In this document: positions 40,752-54,377 of the stretch, one piece after another
How the letters are laid out: each line of letters opens with the position of its first letter
Position numbering within the stretch: position 1 is the first letter of the stretch
Origin: VFZP01 sp043755595
GTDB taxonomy: Bacteria; Acidobacteriota; Terriglobia; Bryobacterales; Bryobacteraceae
Reading direction: 5' to 3'
Length of the DNA: 64,000 bases
NCBI GenBank assembly: GCA_043755595.1
Contig: JAYUSQ010000279.1
Coordinates: forward strand, 1 to 64,000
The notes under the pieces: model-generated
Told to the model about the DNA's origin: nothing
The model's input: the letters and a program-made list of their open reading frames with translations, nothing else
The model's database searches: none
Made by a program: the position numbers and the translations under genes

Positions 40752-42005
40752 ATGGGGCAATCGCGAAGGGTTGTGGTAACCGGGATCGGCGCGGTGAGCC
40801 CGAATGGAACCGGCCGAGAGGCATTCTGGTCGGCCACCAAGCAAGGCGTGAGCGGTGTCCGCCGCATCACCCGCTTTGATACCAGCACCATGGCGGCCCA
40901 AATCGCCGGTGAAATTGAAGGCTTTGACGAACTGGCTTGGGTCAAGCCGAAAGATCGCCCCCATGTCTCGCGTGTTGTGCCGTTGGCGCGCTTTGCCGCG
41001 TCCGAGGCTCTCGCAGACGCCGGCATCGATTGGGCGGCGCTCAAGCGCGAGGAACTGCGGGAAATCGGCGTCATGGTCGGCTCCGGCGGCGGTAGCCAGG
41101 AATTCACCGAAGAGCAGTACCGGAAATGGTACGGCGGCGATTGGCGCAATTGCAGCGTCTACACGATTCCCACGTCCACGATTGGGACGCTTGCCAGCGA
41201 AGTGTCGATGCATTTTGGACTGCGCGGCTTGTCGCACGTCGTCTCCACCGGTTGCACGTCTTCGACCGATGCGATCGGTTACGCCTTCCACCACATCGGC
41301 TCGGGGATGCTGGACACTGTCGTCGCCGGCGGCGTGGATGCGCCCTTGGCTCCGCTGATCCAGCGCGGCTTCATGCTGATGCGCATCATGTCGACGCGTT
41401 GGAACGAAGAACCCGAGCGCGCGTCGCGGCCATTCTCGCGCGATCGCGATGGCTTTGTGATTGCCGAAGGCGCGTGGTTCTTCGTCATGGAAGAGCGCGA
41501 ACGGGCGCTAGCGCGCGGCGCCCACATCTACGGCGAAATCCGCGGCTATGGTTCGACCTGCGAGGCGTTTCACCGCGTGCGGCTGGAGGAATCGGGCGAA
41601 GAGCCGGCGCGGGCGATAAATATGGCCATGCGCCAGGCGGGCATCACCGTGGAAGACGTGGAATACGTCAGCTACCACGGCACGTCTACCGAGTTGAACG
41701 ATCGCATCGAAACCAAGGCCATGCATATCGCCTTCGGTGCGCGCGCCGCAAAAATTCCAGGTTCGGCGATCAAGAGCATGCTTGGTCATCCGCAAGGCGC
41801 TTGCGGCGCAGCCGGTTTGGCCGCGACTCTGCTGGGCATGCGCGATGGCGTGATACACGGCACGAGAAACCTCGAAGAAGCCGACCCGGAATGCGACCTC
41901 GACTATATCAGCGAAGGCGCACGTAAGTTGGATGTCGAACACGCCGTCTGTAACTGCATCGCCTTCGGCAGTAAGAATTCCGCCTTGGTCGTCCGCCGCG
42001 GTTAA
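40752..42005 (+). CDS. Beta-ketoacyl synthase (FabF/KAS II type)
   Basis: 417 residues from ATG 40752. Catalytic triad: Cys in VVSTGCTSSTDAIGYAF, His in SYHGTSTELND and His in SMLGHPQGACGAAGL. Length and pattern match FabF-type condensing enzymes, with RRVVVTGIGAVSPNG at the start. It lacks adjacent acpP or fabD genes, so it may not be the housekeeping enzyme; similar solitary synthases belong to small lipid or polyketide-like pathways. It may function with the Gfo/Idh-type gene before it. Confidence 0.88.
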   Translation: MGQSRRVVVTGIGAVSPNGTGREAFWSATKQGVSGVRRITRFDTSTMAAQIAGEIEGFDELAWVKPKDRPHVSRVVPLARFAASEALADAGIDWAALKREELREIGVMVGSGGGSQEFTEEQYRKWYGGDWRNCSVYTIPTSTIGTLASEVSMHFGLRGLSHVVSTGCTSSTDAIGYAFHHIGSGMLDTVVAGGVDAPLAPLIQRGFMLMRIMSTRWNEEPERASRPFSRDRDGFVIAEGAWFFVMEERERALARGAHIYGEIRGYGSTCEAFHRVRLEESGEEPARAINMAMRQAGITVEDVEYVSYHGTSTELNDRIETKAMHIAFGARAAKIPGSAIKSMLGHPQGACGAAGLAATLLGMRDGVIHGTRNLEEADPECDLDYISEGARKLDVEHAVCNCIAFGSKNSALVVRRG

Positions 42006-42151
42006 CTCCTTTCATTCGGCCGGCGGCGCAGAAACGCATAAAGAGCCTTCACAGTGTGTCGTTGGCGGTATTCGAAGTCTGGCTCGTCGTTTTTCTCGTT
42101 CGGCAACTTGTCGTTAAATGATCGATCGATCAAGTCACAGCTCCGATTCTC

Positions 42152-42430
42152 TTGTCCTCTTCGTCGATCCTCTTGGCAGTTGGAGCTTTTTTACCTGGAT
42201 GGCAGAGACAACGGAAACTCGGGAATGGCTCTGCCTCGCTAATTCCGCTGTGGAGCCGGGCGACTGCGGCAGGTGGCATTCCGGCCGCCGTGGCCTTGAT
42301 TCTTTGCTCCTTTAGACCTGAGTTGCTCGTCTTAATTCCCGGCCTGAACCTGCTCATCGCTTTCGGCGGCTTGTCGCTCTTATACATCCGCTTGGAAACC
42401 CTGGGTGCCCCCGATCCAAACGGCAGATAG
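42152..42430 (+). CDS. Doubtful small membrane protein
   Basis: 92 codons from a TTG at 42152. It is hydrophobic with two or three possible membrane segments (ILLAVGAFLPGW, AAGGIPAAVALILCSF, LLVLIPGLNLLIAFGGLSLLYI). The region 42006-42502 otherwise has no gene, and the frame ends 73 bases before the next one. I have no family. An antisense frame covers the same stretch, so it may be chance. Confidence 0.35.
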   Translation: MSSSSILLAVGAFLPGWQRQRKLGNGSASLIPLWSRATAAGGIPAAVALILCSFRPELLVLIPGLNLLIAFGGLSLLYIRLETLGAPDPNGR

Positions 42431-42502
42431 CGCTTCCGGAAATGGTCCACTCGTTTCCGCCCGCTGTAGTTGATTCCGCCCCCGCGCGGCTCTTAGCGGT
42501 GA

Positions 42503-43840
42503 ATGCAGAATGCGGCGGCAGCCGGTTTGGTGCTGGCTTACTTTCTTTGGTTCGCCGGCCCGTGGATCCTGTCCGGTTTCACTCCGGACGACCTGATGAA
42601 TTGCCACCGGGCCCTGGAACAGCCGTTGTGGAAGTTACTGCTCGACCACGTCACGATCTTTCTTCCTAGCCCGGAATTCCGGCCGTTCGGAAGCTTGTTC
42701 TACCGCGCCATCTATCGTTCCTTCGGCTTTCATCCGCTGCCATTTCACGTAGCTCTCTACGCCGTGCTGATCGCCAACTTATACTTGACATACCGGGTTG
42801 TACGGGCCGTCACCGGAGTAACTTCGGCAGCCTGGATCGCCACGGTACTTCATGCCTGGCATGGGAACTGGACCGGCCTCCACCTCAACGCCGGGTTCTG
42901 TTTCGATGTCTTCTGTTACTTCTTCTACACCGCCGCCCTGCTGGCCTTTGGCTCCGGCCGGTTGTGGCTTTTCCTTGGGCTGTACTTACTCGGTCTGAAT
43001 GCCAAAGAAATTGCCGTAAGCTTGCCCCTGGTTTGTCTGGCCTGGCAGGGCGCCGATTGCCGCCGGTCGGCTACCGCGGCGATCTCGGCCGGTCTTCTGA
43101 CCGCCATTTTCATAAGTGGCCGCCTGATGGCTCCCCAAGGGCTGGGCGCGATTGGCCCGTACACTCCGCAAATCGATCTGGCTACTTTCGTTTCGCGCGT
43201 CGGTGTCTTCCTCGATATGTCTGTTTACGGGCATGGACGGCTCGTCTGGGCCATGGCCATTCTTGGGGTAGCGGCGGGGTGGAGTTCGATCTACCATCGC
43301 CGAGCGGCGGTGGTCTCTCTGGTGCTACTGTTCGCCGGCGTGCTTCCGGTGGCCTTCATCGAGCAGCGGGCGCTCGAAGCGGTCTACGTGCCGTCGCTGG
43401 GCGCGGTCATTCTCCTGGCCCTGCCGCTGTCCGCTCTGCTCACCCGGCCCCTGCCAGCCGTCCTGGCGGCCCTATTGCTTGCGGGCGCCTTCCACCATCT
43501 CCGGCGCGATCGTCGTCCTGAGATTCATTTGGCCGAAGCCAACCGGATCGCGTCGGCTGCCGCACAAATGCGCCGGGCGGCGCCGTGTCTTCCGCCCGGC
43601 GCCCAAGTGCTGTTTGTGCGAGACCCGTTCCCGCGATTTGAATGGAATAGTATGTTCCTGGTTCGCCTCGTCTACAACGACATGACAATTGCCGTGAGCC
43701 AGCCGGGCAGACCTGGCAGCGGCCAGCCGGTAGACTACGATGCCGTGTTTGATTGGGACCCGGAGGGCGCGGTCATGCGGCGGATAAACCGTCCGCCTAC
43801 CAGAGCAAACAGGATGCCGAAGAACACGCCTTCAAAATAA
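42503..43840 (+). CDS. Polytopic membrane protein, glycosyltransferase-like
   Basis: 445 residues with about ten membrane segments and a small soluble C-terminus. The N-terminal half (GFTPDDLMNCHRALEQP, RPFGSLFYRAIYRSFGFHPLPFHVALY) is of the type found in GT-C-like or PMT-like membrane proteins, with an acidic DD motif in the first loop. The second half has LALPLSALLTRPLPAVLAALLLAGAFHH. The sugar substrate is unknown. The last 100 bases overlap the convergent ester-cyclase-like gene. Confidence 0.55.
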   Translation: MQNAAAAGLVLAYFLWFAGPWILSGFTPDDLMNCHRALEQPLWKLLLDHVTIFLPSPEFRPFGSLFYRAIYRSFGFHPLPFHVALYAVLIANLYLTYRVVRAVTGVTSAAWIATVLHAWHGNWTGLHLNAGFCFDVFCYFFYTAALLAFGSGRLWLFLGLYLLGLNAKEIAVSLPLVCLAWQGADCRRSATAAISAGLLTAIFISGRLMAPQGLGAIGPYTPQIDLATFVSRVGVFLDMSVYGHGRLVWAMAILGVAAGWSSIYHRRAAVVSLVLLFAGVLPVAFIEQRALEAVYVPSLGAVILLALPLSALLTRPLPAVLAALLLAGAFHHLRRDRRPEIHLAEANRIASAAAQMRRAAPCLPPGAQVLFVRDPFPRFEWNSMFLVRLVYNDMTIAVSQPGRPGSGQPVDYDAVFDWDPEGAVMRRINRPPTRANRMPKNTPSK

Positions 43841-44334
43841 TTAAGCCCGCTCAGGCGCATCTGTTCGTCGATCCCGCGGTCGTCTCGATGATTCCACACT
43901 TCAGCGACGCGCCCATCGGCATCGAAACGGAACACCTGCACGACGGCGATCTCGACATGATCTTTGCCCGCAATGAAGCGCTCCCACGAGCCCGTGAGCG
44001 GCATGCGCCAGATCCAGCGCGTGGCCACCCTATCGCCTTCGGCCACCTGGAAGTCGATCCGGCCCTGCGATCCCGCCTGCTGGCTGGCCACCAGCTCCTT
44101 CTGCGTCGAACGCGGCGCCTTGCGGCCTTCGGCGCGTGCCTTCACATCGGGGTCGCGAGGATCGTGATTGATAAATTCGGCGGCGAAAAGTTCGTCCACC
44201 ACTTCGGACTTATGGCCGAACCACGCCTCTTCGTAGAAGCGCCGTGCGGCGGCCTTATGCGCCTCCGGCGTGGCGGCCACGGAGGCAACCACGCCGGAGA
44301 ATGACAACGATAAAAGTAAGAGCGCGGGCCGCAC
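43735..44334 (-). CDS. Ester-cyclase-like (SnoaL) exported protein with C-terminal membrane helix
   Basis: 199 residues from GTG 44334, the base right after the rpoC stop (TAAGTG). A signal peptide (MRPALLLLSLSFSGVVASVAA) is followed by a SnoaL-like polyketide-cyclase fold: AARRFYEEAWFGHKSEVVDELFAAEFINHDP, RWIWRMPLTGSWERF and GRVAEVWNHRDDRG. A C-terminal membrane segment (YFEGVFFGILFALVGG) is unusual for the family. It must be transcribed with rpoBC. The 3' end overlaps the convergent membrane protein gene by 106 bases. Confidence 0.7.
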   Translation of the reverse strand: MRPALLLLSLSFSGVVASVAATPEAHKAAARRFYEEAWFGHKSEVVDELFAAEFINHDPRDPDVKARAEGRKAPRSTQKELVASQQAGSQGRIDFQVAEGDRVATRWIWRMPLTGSWERFIAGKDHVEIAVVQVFRFDADGRVAEVWNHRDDRGIDEQMRLSGLNYFEGVFFGILFALVGGRFIRRMTAPSGSQSNTAS

Positions 44335-47300
44335 TTACTCGACTTCGACTGGCGGCAACTCTTCGGCCGGCTCGTCGCCCAAGCCGCCGGCAAAGAGATT
44401 GCGCGTCTCTTCGTCGTAGCCTGGAACCACGTCGCCCAACGCTGCCTCTTCGGCAATCGGCTCTTCTTCGACCACGTCTTCGCCGGCGATTTTGATGCCG
44501 CGATAGTAGTCCATCCCGGTGCCCGCCGGAATCAGCCGGCCCATGATGACGTTCTCCTTGAGCCCCCGCAGGTAGTCCACTTTGCCGTTGATCGAGGCTT
44601 CAGTGAGCACGCGCGTCGTCTCTTGGAACGAGGCGGCCGAGATGAACGAGTCGGTCGAGAGCGAAGCCTTGGTGATGCCCAGGAGAATCGCCTGTCCCTG
44701 CGCGGGCTTCATCCCCGCATGGGTCGCTCGCTCATTCTCGTCGCGGAAGCGGAAGCGGTCAACCACTTCTTCGGGCAGGAATTCGGTGTCGCCGATGTCG
44801 GTCACCTTGATCCACCGCATCATCTGCCGGGAAATGGTTTCCAGGTGCTTGTCGTTGATGTTGACGCCCTGCAACCGGTAGACTTCCTGAATTTCATTGA
44901 CCAGGTACTTCTGCAGTTCCTTCTGGCCTTTGACCCTCAGAATGTCGTGCGGATTGAGCGGGCCATCCATGAGCGGCTCGCCGGCCGTCACTTTCTCGCC
45001 TTCCTGCACTCGGATATGGACGCCGCGGGGCAGGGCATACTCGCGCTGCTCGCCATCGTCGGCGGTAATGTAGACCTTGCGATAGCCCTTGCTGATTTCG
45101 CCGTACTTCACGGTGCCGTGAATTTCGGCGATGACTGCGGTTTCGCGCGGCTTGCGGGCTTCAAACAATTCCACGACGCGCGGCAAGCCGCCCGTGATGT
45201 CCTTGGTCTTGGTCGTGGCGCGCGGGATCTTGGCGATCACGTCGCCGGCATGTAGTTCCTCGCCATCGCTCACCATCAAGTGGGCGTGGGTCGGCATCAG
45301 GTAGCGCTTCTCTTCGGACTTCGAATGATGTCCGGCTGGCACCATGATGATCTGCGGCAAGTGCTTCTGGTCGGGCGAATCGGTGATCACCCATTGCGAC
45401 AGGCCGGAGATTTCGTCCACCTGTTCGGTCATGGTGACGGTCTCGATCATGTCCTTGAACTTCACGACGCCGGTGACTTCGGTCAGGATCGAGAACGTGT
45501 AGGGATCCCATTCAAGCAGGATCTGATTGGCCGGGACCGGAGCGCCATCCTTCACCAGGATGCGCGCACCGTATACCACCTGATAGCGTTCCTTTTCGCG
45601 GCCCTTGTCGTCGACCAACGCCAGGATGCCGTTGCGGTTCATCGCCACGGTGTCGCCCTTGGCCGTCTGCACCGACTTGATGTCGATGTACTTGGCAAAC
45701 CCAGCGCTCTTGGCGTCCTGCGTCGATTGCTCGGCCGCTCGTGTCGCCGCGCCGCCGATGTGGAACGTGCGCATGGTAAGCTGCGTGCCGGGCTCGCCAA
45801 TGGATTGCGCCGCAATGACGCCCACCGCTTCACCTCGTTCCACCATTCGTCCGGTGGCGAGGTTGCGCCCGTAGCAACGAATACAAACGCCGCGCCGTGA
45901 TTCGCAAGTCAGCACCGAACGGATCTTAACCCGCTCGATACCGGCCTTTTCCACTTGAGCCGCCAGTTTCTCGGTGACTTCGTGATTCGTAGCCACGAGC
46001 ACGTTGCCCTCGTAGTCGGTCACGTCTTCCAGCACCACGCGGCCGATGATACGGTCGCCCAAGCGTTCGATGGTCTCGCCCGCTTCGGTAATGGCTTCGA
46101 CTTCGATGCCATCGCCGGTGCCGCAATCCATTTCGCTGATAATAACGTCCTGCGCCACATCGACCAGCCGCCGCGTCAGGTAACCGGAGTCGGCCGTTTT
46201 GAGCGCCGTATCGGCCAAGCCCTTACGCGCGCCGTGCGTCGAGATGAAGTACTGCAGCACGTTCAGGCCTTCGCGGAAGTTGGCCGTGATCGGGGTCTCG
46301 ATGATCTCGCCGGACGGCTTGGCCATCAGGCCGCGCATCCCGGAGAGCTGGCGAATCTGTTGCCGTGAACCGCGAGCGCCCGAGTCCGCCATGATGTAAA
46401 TCGGATTGAGGTAGACGCCCGTGCGGTCGTCGTTCTCCATCTTCTTAAACATTTCTTCGGAAACGCGCTCGGTCACCTTGGACCAGATTTCGATGATCTT
46501 GTTATAGCGTTCGCCGTGAGTGATGGCGCCTTCGAGGTACTGCGATTGCACCTCCATGACGTCCTTCTCGGCCTTGCCCACCAGTTCCTTCTTGTTGGAA
46601 GGCACCACCATGTCGTCGATGCCGATTGATATGCCCGCGCGGGTGGCGTACAAGAACCCAAGCGACTTGATCTCGTCCAGCATTCCCACAGTGACGTGCA
46701 ACCCGAATTTCAGGTAGCAATACTGAACTAGCTGTGACAGGCCCTTCTTCTTCAACAGGCCGTTGATGAACGGCATGTCGGCCGGCAGCACGTCGTTCAG
46801 GATGACGCGGCCGACCGTCGTATCCATGTACTGCTTGACGTACTCGATCGGCTCGGCATGGATCATGTCCTGGTTGTCGTAAGCCTTAACCAAGTCGATC
46901 ACGCGCCCAGTGTGACGCAACTTGATCGGCGTCAGTGTTTCCACTTCGCCCATCTCAAGCGCGATCAGCACATCGTCGGCTGAAGCGAAGGTGCGACCCT
47001 CGCCTTTAGCGCCCTTGCGGGCTTTGGTGAGGTAGTAAAGACCCAGCACCATGTCCTGCGACGGCACCGTGATAGGCGCGCCATGCGCGGGCGACAGGAT
47101 GTTGTTCGAAGCCAGCATGAGCGTCGAGCATTCCACCTGCGCTTCTGGCGACAGCGGAATATGGACGGCCATCTGATCGCCATCGAAGTCGGCGTTGAAC
47201 GCCGTGCAAACCAGCGGATGGATACGGAGCGCCTTGCCTTCGACCAGCACCGGCTCAAACGCCTGGATGCCAAGACGATGCAACGTCGGGGCGCGGTTTA

Positions 47301-48567
47301 GCATGATCGGATGATCGCGAATGACTTCCTCAAGGATGTCCCAGACCACCGCGTCCTGCTGTTCGACCAATTCCTTGGCCTGCTTGATTGTCGTGCAATG
47401 GCCGCGTTGTTCGAGCCGATGGTAAATGAAGGGCTTGAACAATTCGAGCGCCATCTTCTTCGGCAGACCCGCTTGGTGAAGCTTCAACTCCGGGCCCACC
47501 ACGATCACCGAACGGCCGGAGTAATCGACGCGCTTGCCCAGTAGGTTCTGGCGGAAACGCCCTTGTTTGCCCTTGAGCGTATCGGAGAGCGACTTGAGCG
47601 GGCGGTTGTTGGCGCCGCGCAGTACGCGACCGCGGCGGCCGTTATCGAACAGCGCGTCTACCGCTTCCTGCAACATGCGCTTTTCGTTGCGCACAATCAC
47701 GTCGGGCGCGTGCAGCTCCATCAGCTTCTTCAACCGGTTGTTGCGGTTGATCACGCGGCGATAAAGATCGTTTAAATCGGACGTGGCAAAACGGCCGCCA
47801 TCCAGCGGCACCAACGGACGCAGTTCCGGCGGAATCACCGGGAGCACGTCGAGAATCATCCAGTTCGGCTTGTTGCCGGACTTGCGGAACGACTCGGTGA
47901 CGCGCAGGCGCTTGGCGAACTTCAGCTTCTTCTGCTGCGAAAGTTCGGTCTTCATCCGCTCGCGGATTTCGATCGACAACGCTTCGACGTCGATCTTCTT
48001 CAGCAGTTCCTTGATGCCCTCGGCGCCCATCATCGCCGTGTACTTGCCGCGGTACTCTTCATCGAGCCCGCGCTTGCGCTCGTCGCTCATCACTTCGCCT
48101 AGCGTGAGGTCCGGCACTTCGCCTGGGTCGACCACCACGTAAGCTTCGAAATAAAGCACACGCTCAAGATCGCGGAGCGTGATGTCGAGCAGGTAGCCAA
48201 TCCGTGATGGCAGTCCCTTGAAAAACCAGACGTGCGAGCAGGGGCTAGCCAGTTCAATGTGGCCCAGCCGCTCACGGCGCACGCGCGATAGCGTGACTTC
48301 AACACCGCACTTGTCGCAAATGACGCCGCGATGCTTCATGCGCTTATACTTGCCGCAGAGGCACTCCCAATCGGCTACCGGTCCGAAGATGCGGGCGCAG
48401 AAAAGGCCGTCGCGTTCGGGCTTGAAAGTGCGGTAGTTGATGGTCTCCGGCTTGGTGACTTCGCCGTGAGACCAGCTCCGGATCTTTTCCGGAGAGGCAA
48501 GAGAGATTCGAATAGAGTCGAAATCCGCGATAAGGTTCGATCGATCGTACGGAGAAGAACGATACAT
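44335..48567 (-). CDS. rpoC: RNA polymerase subunit beta'
   Basis: 1410 residues, standard length. N-terminal zinc site: CLCGKYKRMKHRGVICDKCGVEV. Active-site Mg2+ loop: NADFDGDQMAVH. The rudder and bridge-helix areas are present (MRGLMAKPSGEIIETPI, GLADTALKTADSGYLTRRL). The second zinc cluster is at CESRRGVCIRCYGRNL. No unusual large insert was seen in the parts read. It starts 106 bases after rpoB in the same operon. The C-terminus is acidic (AEELPPVEVE) and the stop is directly followed by the GTG of the next gene. Confidence 0.98.
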   Translation of the reverse strand: MYRSSPYDRSNLIADFDSIRISLASPEKIRSWSHGEVTKPETINYRTFKPERDGLFCARIFGPVADWECLCGKYKRMKHRGVICDKCGVEVTLSRVRRERLGHIELASPCSHVWFFKGLPSRIGYLLDITLRDLERVLYFEAYVVVDPGEVPDLTLGEVMSDERKRGLDEEYRGKYTAMMGAEGIKELLKKIDVEALSIEIRERMKTELSQQKKLKFAKRLRVTESFRKSGNKPNWMILDVLPVIPPELRPLVPLDGGRFATSDLNDLYRRVINRNNRLKKLMELHAPDVIVRNEKRMLQEAVDALFDNGRRGRVLRGANNRPLKSLSDTLKGKQGRFRQNLLGKRVDYSGRSVIVVGPELKLHQAGLPKKMALELFKPFIYHRLEQRGHCTTIKQAKELVEQQDAVVWDILEEVIRDHPIMLNRAPTLHRLGIQAFEPVLVEGKALRIHPLVCTAFNADFDGDQMAVHIPLSPEAQVECSTLMLASNNILSPAHGAPITVPSQDMVLGLYYLTKARKGAKGEGRTFASADDVLIALEMGEVETLTPIKLRHTGRVIDLVKAYDNQDMIHAEPIEYVKQYMDTTVGRVILNDVLPADMPFINGLLKKKGLSQLVQYCYLKFGLHVTVGMLDEIKSLGFLYATRAGISIGIDDMVVPSNKKELVGKAEKDVMEVQSQYLEGAITHGERYNKIIEIWSKVTERVSEEMFKKMENDDRTGVYLNPIYIMADSGARGSRQQIRQLSGMRGLMAKPSGEIIETPITANFREGLNVLQYFISTHGARKGLADTALKTADSGYLTRRLVDVAQDVIISEMDCGTGDGIEVEAITEAGETIERLGDRIIGRVVLEDVTDYEGNVLVATNHEVTEKLAAQVEKAGIERVKIRSVLTCESRRGVCIRCYGRNLATGRMVERGEAVGVIAAQSIGEPGTQLTMRTFHIGGAATRAAEQSTQDAKSAGFAKYIDIKSVQTAKGDTVAMNRNGILALVDDKGREKERYQVVYGARILVKDGAPVPANQILLEWDPYTFSILTEVTGVVKFKDMIETVTMTEQVDEISGLSQWVITDSPDQKHLPQIIMVPAGHHSKSEEKRYLMPTHAHLMVSDGEELHAGDVIAKIPRATTKTKDITGGLPRVVELFEARKPRETAVIAEIHGTVKYGEISKGYRKVYITADDGEQREYALPRGVHIRVQEGEKVTAGEPLMDGPLNPHDILRVKGQKELQKYLVNEIQEVYRLQGVNINDKHLETISRQMMRWIKVTDIGDTEFLPEEVVDRFRFRDENERATHAGMKPAQGQAILLGITKASLSTDSFISAASFQETTRVLTEASINGKVDYLRGLKENVIMGRLIPAGTGMDYYRGIKIAGEDVVEEEPIAEEAALGDVVPGYDEETRNLFAGGLGDEPAEELPPVEVE

Positions 48568-48673
48568 GTCTTTTACCTGCCTCCTGCTAGAGCTTCACAA
48601 TCCGGGAGCCGTGCGGGCGCGTACAAGGCGCCCGCGGTTAGATTCAACTGTTGGTCCGTCATGACAGACCCCA

Positions 48674-52987
<4,314 letters not shown>

Positions 52988-53326
52988 TCTTTCGCTCCTC
53001 GTTCGCGTCGGGCAAATTCAACGACCATTCGTCGTCAGGTAAAGGGCTGGCAGCTACGGCTGGGTCGCCGCCAACTAAAATCCCGCTATTTCGGGCGTTT
53101 CGACCGGGACGCCATAAAGTGAAGGCAGGGCGTTGGCCGATTTATCCGACAGATTGCCGGATGTCGGGAGATGACTTCGGAGGACTTCACGGGCCTGAAC
53201 ACATCCCTCCATCTTGGAATGGGTACAGACACGAATAATCCAGCAGGCAGCACATTACCCCTGGGTTCTAAAGACATAGGTTCACGTGCGCAAGGTCCGA
53301 CTATCGCTCCGGCCGAAATCAACTCA

Positions 53327-53355
53327 AGTGTAACAAACGCCACCCGCCACGTCAA
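53327..53355 (-). promoter_or_regulatory. Probable sigma-70 promoter for rpoBC
   Basis: On the minus strand TTGACG (53350-53355), spacer of 17 bases, TACACT (53327-53332). It lies between rplL and rpoB, after the hairpin at 53365-53393. Start of transcription near 53320 gives an rpoB leader of about 330 bases (52988-53320) with no gene. Confidence 0.65.
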
Positions 53356-53364
53356 ACACAGCAT

Positions 53365-53393
53365 CCCCGCGCAGCCACGAAGGGCGCGCGGGG
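53365..53393 (-). terminator. Hairpin after rplL (possible attenuator)
   Basis: CCCCGCGC and GCGCGGGG pair around a loop with an inner GCC/GGC pair (53365-53393). It is 30 bases after the rplL stop. No U tract follows on the minus strand, so it would act as an attenuator or processing site rather than a full terminator. Confidence 0.5.
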
Positions 53394-53423
53394 ACACTAA
53401 TCTCGACTTTTTAGGCCGGTACG

Positions 53424-53801
53424 CTACTTGACTTCAACCGTCGCGCCGGCTTCGGTGAACTTCTTCCTGAGGGTCTCGGCCTCGTCCTTGTTGACGCCTT
53501 CCTTGATCGGTTTCGGCGCGCCGTCCACCAGATCCTTGGCTTCCTTGAGGCCGAGGCTGGTGACTTCGCGAACCGCCTTGATGACGTTGATTTTGTTGGC
53601 GCCGGCCGCAACGAGAATTACCGTGAACTCGGTCTTCTCTTCGACGGCGGCGGCGGCCGGAGCCCCACCCGTCGCTGCCACGGCTACTGAAGCCGCAGCG
53701 GCCGAAACCCCTAGCTTCTCTTCGAGCAACTTAACCAGTTGCGATGCTTCCAGCAGCGACAAACCTTGGATCTGTTCTGCGATTGCGTTGATGTCCGCCA
53801 T
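53424..53801 (-). CDS. rplL: 50S ribosomal protein L7/L12
   Basis: 125 residues, normal length. N-terminal dimer domain MADINAIAEQIQGLSLLEASQLVKLLEEKLGV, Ala-rich hinge with AVAATGGAPAAAAVEEK, and the C-terminal factor-binding domain VILVAAGANKINVIKAVREVTSLGLKEAKDLVDGAPKPIKEGV. It is the stalk protein that recruits translation GTPases. It lies 39 bases downstream of rplJ and is co-transcribed. Confidence 0.98.
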   Translation of the reverse strand: MADINAIAEQIQGLSLLEASQLVKLLEEKLGVSAAAASVAVAATGGAPAAAAVEEKTEFTVILVAAGANKINVIKAVREVTSLGLKEAKDLVDGAPKPIKEGVNKDEAETLRKKFTEAGATVEVK

Positions 53802-53840
53802 AGTTCTCTAACTCCTGATTCTCAAAAACTCTTGCCGCGG

Positions 53841-54368
53841 CTAAGCGGAAAACTTATTCTCTTTGACGCCTTGGTCGATGACCACCGCCAAATTGCGCCC
53901 TACGCCATTGATCACCGTCACCAGGCGCTGCGCCGGGGCTTGGATCAAATAGAGCAGCTTGGCGTAGATTTCTTCCTTGGAAGGCATCGCGGCCAGAGCT
54001 TCGATATCTTTTACGTTGAAGACGCGGCCTTCGACCAGGCCAGCCTTGAACGTGAACGCCGGGTTTTCCTTGGCGTACTTCGTCAGGGCTTTTGCCAGGG
54101 CCACCGGATCGGTCGCCGTATAAGCGATCGACGTCATACCCGACAACGTCTGCGTCACCGGTTCGGCCGGAGTGCCGACGCCCGCTTTCGCCGCCACCGT
54201 ATTCTTAACCACCTTGTACAACCCGCCTGCCTGACGCACGGTTTTGCGGAGCGCGAAATCCTGTGCGACGGTCAGCTTGCTGAAGGCGGTGACGAAAACG
54301 TGAGGCGTTTCGGCTAGAACTTTATTGAGGGCGACTACGTCGGCCTGCTTTTCAGATTTCTTCTTCAT
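53841..54368 (-). CDS. rplJ: 50S ribosomal protein L10
   Basis: 175 residues with the L10 pattern: LNKVLAETPHVFVTAFSKLTVAQDFALRKTVRQAGGLYKVVKNTVAAKA, then GMTSIAYTATDPVALAKALTKYAKENPAFTFKAGLVEGRV. L10 anchors L7/L12 dimers to the ribosome. It starts 9 bases after the rplA stop, so the untranslated L10 leader used for autoregulation in many bacteria is absent between rplA and rplJ. Confidence 0.98.
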   Translation of the reverse strand: MKKKSEKQADVVALNKVLAETPHVFVTAFSKLTVAQDFALRKTVRQAGGLYKVVKNTVAAKAGVGTPAEPVTQTLSGMTSIAYTATDPVALAKALTKYAKENPAFTFKAGLVEGRVFNVKDIEALAAMPSKEEIYAKLLYLIQAPAQRLVTVINGVGRNLAVVIDQGVKENKFSA

Positions 54369-54377
54369 GGCTTTCTC

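Noticed and set aside
42130..42450. 106-codon minus-strand frame in the 42.0-42.5 kb gap
   Set aside because: Arg/Lys/Pro-rich, antisense to the slightly better hydrophobic frame; no motif or good start.
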